A stretch of 64,000 nt of DNA, taken from NCBI RefSeq assembly GCF_036373705.1, contig NC_089869.1, forward strand, positions 12,163,676-12,227,675. The letters are read 5' to 3'. A program made the position numbers and the translations under genes. The stretch's first letter is position 1, and each line of letters starts with the position of its first letter. The notes beneath the pieces were generated by a model. It searched no databases. It was not told the DNA's origin and worked only from the letters and a program-made list of their open reading frames with translations. The DNA comes from Amia ocellicauda (taxonomy: Eukaryota > Chordata > Actinopteri > Amiiformes > Amiidae). Below are positions 1 to 11,103 of the stretch, in pieces.

Positions 1-260
1 AAATGAATTAAAATGAAATTGAAGTGTCAAATGTGTATCGAATGGAATTATTTAATTGGGGGACATTATACAATTCTATTTTTGAGTGAATATTTATACC
101 ATATTTATATTTACAGTGTCATAAGAGTGTTGACATAAACCAGCCATCTGTCCTGTGATCTAATGGTGGCAGACACAAGATGGAAAAAACATGCAAATAA
201 AGCTGTCCATATCTTCCAAAAGTATGTTTTGGTGTTATAATTGTTCTCTTCTTATTCTAG

Positions 261-591
261 TTGTTCAAGAACAAGCAAATAACCCTGTACCTCTTCATTG
301 TCCGAAGGAAAATCGACAAGGTGCTTGTTTTTTCCTTTATTAGTGGTACCTGGTAATGCAGATGATACTTAGAATATCCAGATTGGTATTCATCAATGAT
401 TTTCTTTTTTTTGTGCCCCAGATGGAGCCACTTTTGACTCGCAAGATGGCAACTCGCAAACCCGCAAAGCAACCCTGGAGCTTCACAAGGAAGTCCTGGC
501 TCTTCAGAAAGAAAAGCTCATCCTAGAGAATGAAAAACTTCAACTACAAATTGAAAAGATCAAACTCAGGAAAGCGAAAATATGCAGCTAA
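261..591 (+). CDS. Last two exons of an unrecognised protein with a leucine-zipper-like C-terminus (partial)
   Basis: Two exons are supported: 261-320 (after a TTCTAG acceptor, before a GTGCTT donor) and 422-591 (after a CCCCAG acceptor), ending in TAA at 589-591. The intron is phase 1 on both sides and the joined frame stays open. The C-terminal ~35 residues are a heptad-like run of Leu, Glu and Lys (ELHKEVLALQKEKLILENEK and onward) ending in a basic KLRKAK stretch. This looks like a coiled coil, of the kind that closes Myb/SANT-like DNA-binding proteins, but I do not recognise the gene. Upstream exons lie outside the window. A poly(A) signal follows at 1296-1301. Confidence 0.5.
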
Positions 592-1676
592 TCTCTAGGT
601 CGAGCTGAAGTTAAGACGCACAAATTTGACAAGTAATGTTATGTATCAATGTCTTCAGTCAATACACCACCGGCTGATTTAGTATGGATATCTTCTTCAA
701 TAAGTTAGCAGTTAACAAAACAAATGTAGAAGTAAATTATGCAAAATACAAAAAGGAAAAAAAAAAAATCTTGCTCAGTATGAAACATGTTTAGATCAAC
801 CGAAGAAGTCTTTATGTGCTTTGACTGTATTTTTGTTTTTGATGCATGGGAGAGGGGTGGATCTGTATGACTTCTGTCTACATCGGCAATGGGACAGAGG
901 TGATCATTTTAGACACCCTGTCCACAAGGAGGTTAATGTCCAACTTTGACTAAATGTTTTCATTAAAGGTCCACTGATGCATACATTTTCAATTAATTCT
1001 AATAAAAAGAAAAGCACACCATTTGCAAAACTAAGGTCAGGAAGCATGTTACTCACAGTTGTCTTAACATAAGTTGAGCTTTCATATCACTTTCAGTTTG
1101 TTTAGTGGTAGGAAGAAACCAGCCAAATTTTGTTTTACTATTGTTTCTAAATTATTGCTTTTTTATGTGTTTTTTTTTTATGTTGGTTTGATTCTGTTTT
1201 TTTACATTTTTAAAATGATTTTTCCATAATTTATTTTACTCTTTCTGCTTTTTCTGAATATACTGTACCTTTCTTTCCAATGTTCTCATATTGGAAATAA
1301 AACTATTAAATCTATACATATATATATATATATTCCAACTAACGTGTTCTCGCTGGGCCTTCTTTTGATAGGTATTTCTTTTTTCCCCCAAACTCAATTT
1401 GTATTATTTTAAACTGGACAAAAATACTTGTATAGACTAGTAATTAATTTGGATGCATATATAAGTAATCTTTATTTTGGAGAAATGCCTTTTTATTATT
1501 TCTACTCTGAAACAAATTGCTGGAATAGAATTACAATAGATATACATTATTGGAACACTATTTTACAAATTATGATTGATTATTGTAAAGGTTACAGTTA
1601 AGTACTGCTTAATTTGTAATTAATATCAACAGTGGAACAAACTGCTCCATACACTTTGCTATACTATAACATATAT
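592..1676 (+). other. 3' UTR and AT-rich downstream sequence of the 261-591 gene
   Basis: No convincing open frame is visible. An AATAAA at 1296-1301 is a plausible poly(A) signal for the gene ending at 591. A short TA dinucleotide run follows at about 1314-1333. The rest is AT-rich and unassigned. Confidence 0.4.
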
Positions 1677-1935
1677 CAGTGGTTCCCAAACTTTTTTGAC
1701 CCAGGGACGCCTTCGCCGCCCACATTTTGGCAGAGGACCCCCACCTACCAAAGGATGAAGGGGAGTGCTGCCAGTAAAAATTTGCAAGAGCTGGGGGAGG
1801 GAGGGGGGGGTTGCAGGGTGAAAATTGGGGGGGTGGGGGGTTTGGAGGAGGACAGGAGGATCCACTGCAGCAGTGTTACTGTCCCTGAGAGAGACGGTTC
1901 GCTGAAGCAGCTGTAGCAGCAGAAGCAGCAGCACC
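1677..1935 (+). repeat. hAT-like terminal repeat fragment, copy 1
   Basis: It begins with CAGTGGTTCCCAAACTTTTT followed by TGACCCAGGGAC, a start typical of hAT-derived repeats in vertebrates. A G-rich stretch and a CAG-rich stretch follow. A related copy lies at 7984-8110. I see no matching inverted end, so this is a fragment. Open frames across it are low-complexity artefacts. Confidence 0.4.
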
Positions 1936-2674
1936 AGGGCGGCTCAGACAGGCAGGAGCTGGTCTGATGAGTGATTACTGTTCAGTGGAACTATAAAGCT
2001 CAGCTGCAATAATATTTATTTATCCAATTGTTCTGTTAGTTTGTACAATACAGTATGCACACAATTTTTAGTTTTTTGGTTTTTTTTTAATCAGAATCAG
2101 GGACAAGTTTAAACCTGCTGTGGTAACATGGGGTCTCTGTGAACCCACCCCAATGGTACTGTCAATGTACCAGAGCAGGGTTAATTGTGCCAAAAGATCA
2201 ACTGGCAAGAGATGAATATATAAGTAAGGGTCCCACTGCAGCAGTGTTAGATGCTACCCTTAGTGAACCCCAAGCGAAGATGTTTTTACAGTAACTGTCA
2301 GAAATGCCAGTGCTTAGATTACAACAAACACAGCGGAGCAGTACATTAAAATACACTTACATTTAAAAACATGTGGGATACCCGGTAGATGTAGTTAGAA
2401 GCATTAAATACCAGCCATTTGTAACAATCGTAATTTGTTTTGCGACTATGCCCCCCCCCACCCCAAAATAAACAAAATAAAAAACATTTAGCTGCATGAC
2501 GCCCTGACTAAAACTATAGTGATATTTACCATATTTATAGTGATAACCATGTGAACTTTCACTTGCATATTGCTTTTTAATGTTCAATGTAATATACCGA
2601 TTGTCATAATGGTTTAACATTAACCACTTATAAAGGAGATGTAGGATAAACGCAATCCATATGTATCTATATAT
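1936..2674. other. No gene seen
   Basis: AT-rich sequence with a C/A-rich run near 2450. Open frames here have no recognisable protein character and no splice support. Confidence 0.4.
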
Positions 2675-2815
2675 CAGGGATTCCCAACCCGCTCCCGAAG
2701 GGCCCACTCTCCTGGTTCTTGTGACATCTTAATTGAATACTTAATTGAAATAAGACAATCTAAGGCTCAATTATGTAATTAAGAGCCCCTTTGGAACAAA
2801 ACAGCGTGGCTCCTA
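2675..2815 (+). repeat. Short interspersed DNA-transposon-like repeat
   Basis: It starts with CAGGGATTCCCAACCCG, then a C-rich block, then TTAATTGAATACTTAATTGA-type sequence. This is the pattern of a common short non-autonomous repeat in fish genomes. A related end is seen inverted near 23640-23670. Family and boundaries are uncertain. Confidence 0.35.
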
Positions 2816-3131
2816 AGTAATCATAATTAGACTAAATACAACAATTAAGTACTACGGATAACAGGCTTAAAAATGTCCTTCTTTCCCAGTCTATAAATGT
2901 GTGTGTGTGTGTATGTCTATATTATTATAGTTTATAATGTAATAATGGATATATGCAGCTGACCGACAGGTAAGCATAGCTGGCAATTACGTTCCGGGCG
3001 CTGACGTCCAGCAGCGCAGTTAAGAAAGCGGTTTAACAAGTGGTGAAATCTTTCAAACTTTAATGTCCGCTTTATTGAAGCCCATGATCGAAACCACGCC
3101 GCTGCGCTGGGCTCAGTCCAGACGGGCTTAC

Positions 3132-3363
3132 CTGCTTCGTGGAGCCCCGGCCGGTCGCTGATCTCCATGGCCAGCAGCTGGCGGCCCTGCGAGCTCCTGC
3201 CGAGGCTGTAGAGCCGAGTGATGTGCGGACATTGCAGCCAGACTCCGATGAGCGCTTGCCGCAGTTGCGGGTACCGGTGATAGGCGAAGGAAAGGCCATC
3301 GTCTGCGTCCCGACAGGCACACGATGACAGCAAAACCACCACACTAATAAGAGCAGCCTTCAT
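3132..3363 (-). CDS. First exon of a carboxypeptidase E-like metallocarboxypeptidase (partial)
   Basis: Translation from the ATG at 3363 gives a hydrophobic signal peptide ([17 protein letters not shown]), a short linker, then [43 protein letters not shown] and PGLHEA. These match in order the start of the M14B/CPE-CPN catalytic domain and are closest to carboxypeptidase E as I remember it. The exon ends with a CAG/GTAAGC donor at 3131/3132, phase 1. CPE-type enzymes remove C-terminal Lys/Arg from peptide hormone intermediates in secretory granules. The zinc-binding exon (HGNE motif) would lie to the left on this strand, and I do not see it within 1-3100. The gene either continues beyond the window through a long intron or is only a relic. 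Orthology to CPE itself is not established. Confidence 0.7.
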
Positions 3364-3904
3364 TTTAGATGTGACACATAGATACAGCTCACAAGACCAT
3401 GTTATTTCCACCGCCAGACAGTTGGGGGGCTGGGATTGAGGGAAGCAGCCCAGTGCGGTGCGGCTGCTCTTTGTTGTGAAAGATGAATGAAAGCCGGGCT
3501 GCTATTTTACTACTTTGGTCTCCATGGCAGCACAGCTGTATCCCACATACAGGACAGTCGTGCAGTCGTGGGTGTACTATTGCATCACGGTGTAAAAAGA
3601 AAACATGTTAAACACAATGCTGTTTAATAAATGTAATCCTGTATGCAGTATATTGTATGAAGATGAAAATCAGTACATATATTATAACTTAGGTGTTTTA
3701 TAAAGAAATAATTTTTACTGTATGATTTAATATGACTGTATAGTAATCTCAGAATCCCTAGATCCCTTGATCCCTAGAGAGTTGAGCAACAATCGTTTTT
3801 AAAATGCCCAATCCACCCCCCTTAAATTACACAAGGTGATTAATTTATGTTGACATTTAATCCACCTTGGTTACAACAAGAATAATATTCTGAAACAGAG
3901 TGTG
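3364..3904. other. Upstream region of the CPE-like exon and left edge of duplicated block A
   Basis: The first ~200 bases are moderately GC-rich and may contain the 5' UTR and promoter of the CPE-like exon. From about 3610 the sequence resembles 13555-13680, marking the start of block A. No gene is seen. Confidence 0.35.

Positions 3905-3945
<41 letters not shown>
3905..3945. repeat. (AT)n microsatellite abutting a Tc1 end
   Basis: An uninterrupted alternating AT run of about 40 bases ends exactly at the terminal CAGTGAGGG of the following Tc1-like element. This fits insertion into a TA-rich target. Confidence 0.8.
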
Positions 3946-3948
<3 letters not shown>

Positions 3949-4672
3949 TGAGGGAAAAAAGTATTTGATCCCCTGCTGATTTTGTACGTTTGCCCACTGA
4001 CAAAGAAATGATCAGTCTATAATTGTAATGGTAGGTGTATTTTAACAGTGAAAGACAGAATAACAACACAAAAATCCAGAAAAATGCATTTCAAAAAAGG
4101 TATAAATTGATTTGCATGTTAATGAGGGAAATAAGTATTTGATCCCCTATCAATCAGCAAGATTTCTGGCTCCCAGGTGTCTTTTATACAGGTAACGAGC
4201 TGAGATTAGGAGCACTCTCTTAAAGGGAGTGCTCCTAATCTCAGCTCGTTACCTGTATAAAAGACACCTGTCCACAGAAGCAATCAATCAATCAGACTCC
4301 AAACTCTCCACCATGGCCAAGACCAAAGAGCTGTCCAAGGATGTCAGGGACAAGATTGTAGACCTACACAAGGCTGGAATGGGCTACAAGACCATCGCCA
4401 AGCAGCTTGGTGAGAAGGTGACAACAGTTGGTGCGATTATTCGCAAATGGAAGAAACACAAAATAACTGTCAGTCTCCCTCGGTCTGGGGCTCCATGCAA
4501 GATCTCACCTCGTGGAGTTTCAATGATCATGAGAACGGTGAGGAATCAGCCCAGAACTACACGGGAGGATCTTGTTAATGATCTCAAGGCAGCTGGGACC
4601 ATAGTCACCAAGAAAACAATTGGTAACACACTACGCCGTGACGGACTGAAATCCTGCAGCGCCCGCAAGGGT
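3946..4672 (+). mobile_element. Truncated Tc1-like element with transposase N-terminus
   Basis: The left end CAGTGAGGGAAAAAAGTATT is preceded by TA and followed by the long inverted-repeat arm of a familiar fish Tc1 family. Subterminal sequence at about 4175-4270 is strongly palindromic, which I remember as a normal part of this family. From the ATG at 4313 the frame encodes [20 protein letters not shown], a helix-turn-helix region ([20 protein letters not shown]) and [13 protein letters not shown], i.e. the paired-like DNA-binding half of the transposase. The match ends near 4672, where sequence similar to block B resumes. The catalytic half and right terminal repeat are missing, so the element cannot move by itself. 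Confidence 0.85.
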
Positions 4673-4919
4673 GAGTGGCACTCAGGCAAACCTACAGAAA
4701 GAGCAAAAACAAGACAGGGTTTGTAGCTGGATGAGACATGATTAATAAACAGTATTGTAATACATATAGCATGCAGATGAATACAAATTCATCTGTTTTT
4801 TGACACCCTGATTGAAATCCAATTGCTAAAATTAGGTATTTACTTTTGACATGCTTTATAGACATACAACTGTTATTTGTTGGTTTACATTCATATATAT
4901 GCCAATCTTAAAAACACAC

Positions 4920-7279
4920 ACCCTCATCCACTCAGACCAGTTCACTGCATCTAGGGATGGAGCAGAATCTGCTCCAAGGATGGGGGCGGTCCTCTGGTCA
5001 GTGGGCCAGGCAGTCACGAATCCGGTCCTGGCAATCTGTAGGGTGAGAAAAGAAGGGAAAGGATTGGGGTCCTTGGATCAGTGAGGCATTTCAGGTGACG
5101 TGATGGTCTTCTACCTTACCTGTGGAGACATGTTAAAAGTTCAGTACACCATTTACAATTTCCTCTTCTGTTTTAAAGGGAAAATCCCAACAGGTGATGT
5201 CAAAGAGCAGAACTCCCAAAGACCAGAAAGTGGCTGGGACTCCTTTGTAGCCAGAATGCAGGATCCACTCAGGAGGAGTGCTGTGCCTGCAGAGAAAAGA
5301 AATCAGTTACCACACACATTTTAATTTAATGAAAATATTTAGACTTCTTTTTCCCAGAAATATCAAGTAAGAAGAAACATAAGAAAGTTTACAAAGAAGA
5401 GGAAGCCATTTCATCCATCATGCTCGTTTGGTGTCCATTAATAACTAAGTGATCCAAGGATCCTATCCAGTCTATTTTTGAATGTTCCCAAATTTTCAGC
5501 TTCAGCCACATCGCTGGGGAGTTTGTTCAGATTGTGACGCCTCTCTGTGTGAAGAAGTGTCTCCTGTTTTCTGTCTTGAATGCCTTGAAGCCCAATTTCC
5601 ATTTGTGTCCCCGGGTGCGTGAGTCCCTGCTGATCTGGAAAATCTGCTCTGGTTTGATGTGGTCGATGCCCTTCATGATTTTGAAGACTTGGATCAAGTC
5701 CCCATGTAGTCTCCTCTGTTCCAGGGTGAAAAGGTTCAGTTCCCTCAGTCTCTCAGTAGGACTTTCCCTTCAGACCTGGAATAAGTCTGGTTGCTCTCCT
5801 CTGAACTGCCTCTAGAGCAGCGATATCTTTCTTTGAAGTGTGGAGCCCAGAACTGTCCACAGTATCCAGATGAGCTCTAACTAGTGCATTGTACAGTCTG
5901 AACATCACTGCCCTTGTTCTCAATTCTACACTTTTGACAATATACCCTAACACTCTGTTTGCCTTTTTTATTGCTTCCCCACATTGTTTGGATGGAGAAA
6001 GACCTAGGACTCCTCACTTTCTCATGCGTTACTTCATCTAGTTCTGTTCCTCCCATTGTGTAATTATAGTGGACATTTTTGTTACCTGCATGTAATACCT
6101 TGCACTTGTCCACATTGAATTTCTTCTGCCACAACTGAATATTATCTAAATCCCTTTGAATAGTCTGTGCTGTCGAGATTATATCTGCCGAGCCACCTAT
6201 TTTAGCATCATCTGTAAATTTGACAAGTTTGTTAACTATCCCAGAGTCCAGATCATTAATATAGATTAGAAAAGCACAGGCCCTAGTACTGATCCCTGTT
6301 GAACTCCATTACAACCTCACTCCAGTTAGAAGCAACTCCTGTTATCGACACCCTCTATCTCCTATACATCAGCCAGTTCATATGAATGAATATTAATATC
6401 AATTCATAATATCAATGAATCTACTTACATTACCCTGAATGCCTACAGCTTCCAATTTGAGGATCAGTCTTTGGTGTGGAACCTTATCAAACGCTTTTTG
6501 AAAATCTAAGTATATCATATCATATGCTTTCACATGATCTACAGCTAAATTAGAAAGACATGATCTGCCTCATCTAAACCCATCGTTTTTTCCAACATTT
6601 TACAAGTAATGCAGGTGAGACTGATTGGTCTGTAATTTCCTGACTCAGTTTTGTCCCCTTTCTTGTGGATCTTGTTACTGTAACTAACACAGCAGCTGGA
6701 CTGATTTAACATCAGTTAAGGCAAACTAGGACTAAGATTAACTTCAATTAAGGCAAAACTAAAAACAAGATTAGCAATGCTATGACTGTCTCACAGTAGA
6801 AATCCAATAAATAAAGCTTTCTCTCTCTCACCTGTCCTGTGTCTGACTTGGGTAACTCCTAAATAGTTCTATTCAGTATGTGTGTTTTAATACAGGCCCC
6901 ATCGTTTGGGCCACCGACACTCACCACTGAAGGTGTTGTAGTCAGAGTCATGAAGAATGCAGCCACAGCCAAAGTCAATGAGTCTGAGCTTGCCTTAACG
7001 TCTCAGTGCAGGACTCCTTTCTCATGTCAGTGCTGCAAGGGCTTTACCAGCTGCTGTATGAACCTCCTGGCCTCAGCCTCCTCCAGGCAATTTCCTTGGT
7101 CCCCAGCATAGCTCAACAGGTCCTGGCATGTCACAGGCCACTCCTGGACAAGAAGGTATTCGTCAGGCAGCTCAAACCAATCCAGCAGTTGGATCTCTCT
7201 GCCAGGGGATGCTGTGTCAAACCCAACCATCTGCATCAGGAGCAGCTCCATAGGAACTTTTACTGAACATGCCCCCAGT
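4920..7279 (-). pseudogene. PIM-like serine/threonine kinase pseudogene, copy A
   Basis: Three exons on the minus strand encode successive parts of a PIM-family kinase. Exon 7279-6925 reads VPMELLLMQ, IQLLDWFELPDEYLLVQEWP, ARRFIQQLV, then GVLH-stop-DVK (the HRD Arg codon is TGA) and, in a shifted frame, LRLIDFGCG (the DFG motif) to a GTGAGT donor. Exon 5286-5120 reads PPEWILHSGYKGVPATFWSL, GVLLFDITCWDFPFKT and EEEIVNGV, followed by an in-frame TAA. Exon 5035-4920 reads DCQDRIRDCLAH-stop-PEDRP and, after a frameshift, SLEQILLHP. Splice sites and phases (1/1 between the last two exons) are still recognisable. The nonsense codons, frameshifts and a deletion at the catalytic loop mean no active kinase can be made. 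PIM-like genes are expanded in many fishes, which may explain its origin. N-terminal exons were not identified. Confidence 0.85.
5372..6690 (-). mobile_element. CR1/L2-like non-LTR retrotransposon fragment (reverse transcriptase C-terminal part)
   Basis: On the minus strand, broken frames read SGNYRPISLTC, MWQKKFNVDKCKVLHAGNKN, YTMGGTELDEVTHEK, FRLYNALVRAHLDT, LEAVQRRATRLIPGLKG and FFTQRRHNLNKLPSDV. This order is typical of the thumb and C-terminus of a chordate CR1/L2-clade reverse transcriptase. A 3' tail (AAACGAGCATGATGG, then CTTTCTTATGTTTCTT) follows. Stops and frameshifts show it is dead, and the 5' part is missing. It lies in an intron of the PIM-like pseudogene. Confidence 0.8.
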
Positions 7280-7983
7280 CTGCATACAAACATTTCAAAT
7301 GTAACCACATTTTAGAAAACCACTATTCAAAATCTCCTTTTGAATGAAGGAAAGCATGAAAAATGCTGATGCACATTAATCATGCTGCTTTCTCTCAGCC
7401 TCAAACACACACTGTCTCATTTTACTACACAGTTGTATTTCCAGTTTGTATCTGATCATCAGTGAGGCAGGAGAAGTGTTTTGTATTCTCCTCATTCTGG
7501 AGGGTTAAACTGACAGGAGATTGGAAAAAAAAATCTATCTTTCAATGGGAATCAATATGTACTTACAATTTAATGCCAATTGACATTCTTTATTGGGATG
7601 TGTTTTACTGCCACCTGAAAGAACAACAATTCAATATAATACAAATAATAGAAAAACCTAAGGAATATTTTAGCACATTCTCACATTTGATAAATCACAT
7701 TTCAATTCAAAAACCATTTTTGTATTTGGTATGTATGTATGTATTTCTGTTTGTTTGATTATTTCTATGGCCAGTGGATACAAATTCTGGAAAGAAAGTA
7801 TGTGAGTTTCAAATAAAAGCATCTGAAAAACATTTAAGAAAAGCAAGACAATTAAATATAAACATTTGAATCATTTTCAGGATATTTTGTTGTGAAGTGA
7901 CCATAACAGGTCTTCCAATATGAACTCCTGTGTGTTTTAATTACACAATAAGTGGTCTTTATTAAATCTCTTATTTATTTAAG
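7280..7983. other. AT-rich intron-like sequence shared with block B
   Basis: No coding evidence. From about 7555 the sequence matches 14320-14735 closely, including CTATGGCCAGTGGATACAAA in both copies. It lies upstream (in gene direction) of the recognisable PIM-like exons, so it was probably an intron or 5' flank of that gene. Confidence 0.45.
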
Positions 7984-8110
7984 GCAGTGGTTACCAAACT
8001 TTTTTGACCCAGAGGATGACCAAAGGATGACGGGGGTGCTGCCGGTTAAAACTTGCGACAGCTGGGGGACTTGATGGTAAAAAATGGTGAGAGCTGGGGG
8101 GGGGGTTATT
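7984..8110 (+). repeat. hAT-like terminal repeat fragment, copy 2
   Basis: It begins CAGTGGTTACCAAACTTTTTTG and continues through GGGGTGCTGCCGGTTAAAAC and AGCTGGGGG blocks that resemble 1677-1850. It interrupts the block A/B alignment, so it probably inserted after the duplication. Confidence 0.4.
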
Positions 8111-9104
8111 TACTTTCCAATAAAAATAGGAGCTAATACAAATGTGAGCATCATCCGTCCTCTCTAACCTGTTCTTGGGCAGCCTCATAATTGGACAGGT
8201 GGGAACTGGAGAGGAAGGTTGCTGTCTTCCTCAGAGGAAGACAGTGCTGGTGAACACAATCTCTTAACTCTTTCTGTATTGCCCTTGGCACTGAAGTTCT
8301 GCTGCTGCCCTCTCTCTCCCCATAGCTTTTCTTTCTCTCCTCTGCTGTCACTGGTCTCTGCTGCCCTCCATCCTCTCTCACTGTGGAGGAAGTTTCAGGT
8401 GAGGATCATCAATGTCAAAAAGCCACAGTGACAATGACTGTGCATTTATTTCAAACTGTATTGACAGTTACAGTCAAAGAGTAAATCTCAAACCCAGTTC
8501 ATCTTTATGAATTCATTTATTTGGCTGATGACTTTATACAATTATACTTACCAGAGTAAGAAAATACAGTGTGTGAGTACAGAGAGAAAATATGTAAAAT
8601 TTTGATAATGTAAGTTTAGTGCTGTTTTCTGTAATTCCATTAATATATATTTTGTAATGTCAAAGTATATAATTTTCATATGAGCTATATATTACCTTGA
8701 AAAGCAGTAGGTCATTAAACATGTTTACAAAAACCCACCAGCACCTCTCAGCAATAAGTTATCATCACAATAACAACATAATCACAATAACACTAAACAT
8801 TGTAAATTGTCTATGTCATGTTTTTTCTATATTCTTGGGGAAAAAAGATCACAAAAGAAAATATGTATAAAAGTGGGCATTCAGAATGGCTTCTGCTGTG
8901 TGCACTCTCATTTAGCATAGTTGTTTAGATCTTTAGAACTACTAATCTAACCTATTGATTTTGAGTAATACTTAATTGATATATATTTGATCAATTAATC
9001 AATTAACTTTTGCCTCGATTTCCTGCACACGCTATTATTAATCCTCTTAACGATATGCTACATATTTACCGTACTATACCTTTAAGAGGCAGGTTAAAGA
9101 CAAA
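8111..9104. other. Intergenic region upstream of PRDX3
   Basis: The last block A match ends near 8165. Pyrimidine-rich sequence at 8220-8400 leaves an open frame on the minus strand (8151-8381), but it matches no family I know. A short piece near 8515-8560 resembles the tail of a fish SINE. Otherwise nothing is seen. Confidence 0.35.
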
Positions 9105-9165
9105 CGAATTTGATTGGCTGCGCATGAATGGGCGTGTCTGTATCAAACTTCCAAGATGGCGGCCG
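9105..9165 (+). promoter_or_regulatory. PRDX3 core promoter with inverted CCAAT, GC-type box and YY1-like site
   Basis: An ATTGGC (inverted CCAAT) lies near 9112 and GGGCGTGTC near 9131. The start codon sits in CCAAGATGGCGGCC, a strong match to the YY1 consensus that often straddles the start of TATA-less housekeeping genes. No TATA box is seen. Assignment is by motif only. Confidence 0.55.
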
Positions 9166-11066
9166 CCTTAGGAAGAGTGCTAAGGTCTTCTGTAAGTGTT
9201 TTAATTTGATATTTTAAAAGCATTATTGTTAAGCTTTGCATTTTGTGGGAGTCAGTGTTTATCTCTGTTTTTTAACTGCAGCTTTGCGTTTCACTGTGTT
9301 ATTCCTTGAAACCGTAATGCTAAATAATTTAACCTTTGGCTTTTTCGTATGCGTAATCATTGGATAACATTTTGAAGGGTCACGTGTGTGTCCTTACTGT
9401 CAGAACGGCAAGGTTTACATTTAAAGCAGTTCGTGGAGAAGAAAGACCTAAACAGATGAATAGACCATTTCCTTTGGGTTTGTTAAAGCTTGTGCAGAAA
9501 TATAGACTTTTGAGTTGCTTGTTGTAATTCTTAAAGGCAATATATATTGTAATGCAAATTGACGACGTACCTAGCTGGTATTAACTAGTGATTAGTCGTG
9601 CGATTGATCCCTCTCCTCTGGGACCGTTTAGGATTTTGACCGCTAAATCCCGAAGTTAATTCATGTTTCTATTTATGGACCGAGCCTGTGAAATTGTGCC
9701 AAAGACCTGAACGCATGTTGATTTACTTTTTCGAGTAATTGTGTTCCTGTGGTATAAGGTTTGCCATCTGGCACTATAATCCCGGGAGACATAGTGATGG
9801 GAATATTTTAAAGTTTCCCGAACCTTAAAATATTTTGTGCAAATTTAACGTTAAACCTATTGTAAATTGATATTGCTTTGTGGGGTCTGACGAATCCGTA
9901 ATCTATCATTTGTATCCCCCTCCCATCAAACATGTAGAAATGTAGCTGTTAATAGCCCAAATTGCCATTCACCCTATCTTAAAAACTATATAGCCTAGTT
10001 TTGTTGATGGGGGGGGGGAAACGTACTCATGGTTGTTCATGGTTATAAATAAATTAGATTTTTAGTCAAGTTAATTCAAATGTTGAGTTAAAATGATGCT
10101 AATGCTTAGCCGATGTATCAGTTGGCAAATGTTACTTTATTTCCATTTCTAGGCAATTTGGGTAGCCTGTCTTGTGTTTGAGTGTCCTGGGTATTCGGGG
10201 GCAGGTGGCAATCCTATCCTATGGTCATGTACAGTCCTCCCCCATCTGACCAACCAAACCTGTTTCTTCATCCTCAGGTCTGCAGGGTGTCATTCAATGG
10301 GTTGAAGGCTGCTCGGCCCCCTGTTGGAGCTCTGACCTGTAACTCTGCTCGGAGGGTCCCCACCAGCCAGACTACGCACAAGTTGTCCTTCAGTACCAGT
10401 GAGTGTAATGCTGTCAATGTGGTGATCTCCATTTTACACTAAAATAAAGTAACCGCTCATTCTGTTTAGGAATTGCATGGTTGCCTTATTATTTGTAATA
10501 TAATTATTGTATTATACATCATACAGAGACTACCTTAAGTATACATTTCTGATCTGACATGTTCCTAGACTATATTGGCTTGGGAAAATTAATATACATG
10601 TTTCAGATTTGTTCTAAAGAAAATAAGGGCCATTATTGGTTTATTTGTGAGATTGATGCCTATAGGGATTAAACCAGGGGTATGCTTTCATGTAGTAGGT
10701 TTTTATTCATTTTGTTTTGTGGTTCGTCATCCAGAAATTGAATCAGTCATGCACTCCAAAGTCCACAAGTTTTTTGAAGAATATTTTGTCTTTTTTTTTT
10801 TTAAGGCTGTGCAAGGTTGGCCCCTGCTGTTACCCAGCATGCACCGTACTTCAAAGGCACAGCAGTTCACAATGGGGAGTTCAGAGAGATCAGCCTGGAT
10901 GACTACAAGGGAAAATACCTGGTCCTCTTTTTCTACCCATTGGATTTGTAAGTGTTTCTTCCCCCATTCAAATACTACATTACTAAGACTTATGATTATT
11001 TGAAATGATTTGTGCAGAGTGAAAATCTCTCCCTTTGAAATTCAGATTTTTAAGGATATTTCCACA

Positions 11067-11103
<37 letters not shown>

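Larger units (their letters stand above)
3610..8165. repeat. Duplicated block A (paralogous to 13555-14925)
   Basis: Several stretches align in the same order and orientation with the region right of PRDX3. These are 3620-3880 with 13560-13680, 4690-5080 with 13810-14210, 7555-7985 with 14320-14735, and 8115-8160 with 14865-14915. Block A additionally carries the Tc1 fragment, the LINE fragment and the upstream exons of a PIM-like pseudogene. The pairs are clearly homologous but diverged and show indels, so the duplication is not very recent. Confidence 0.7.

Noticed and set aside
1632-1934. Overlapping frames on both strands at 1632-1934
   Set aside because: They arise from the G-rich and CAG-rich hAT-like repeat fragment.
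4175-4270. Long near-perfect palindrome around 4222
   Set aside because: It is the normal subterminal sequence of this Tc1 family as I remember it, so it is not a separate hairpin locus or attachment site.
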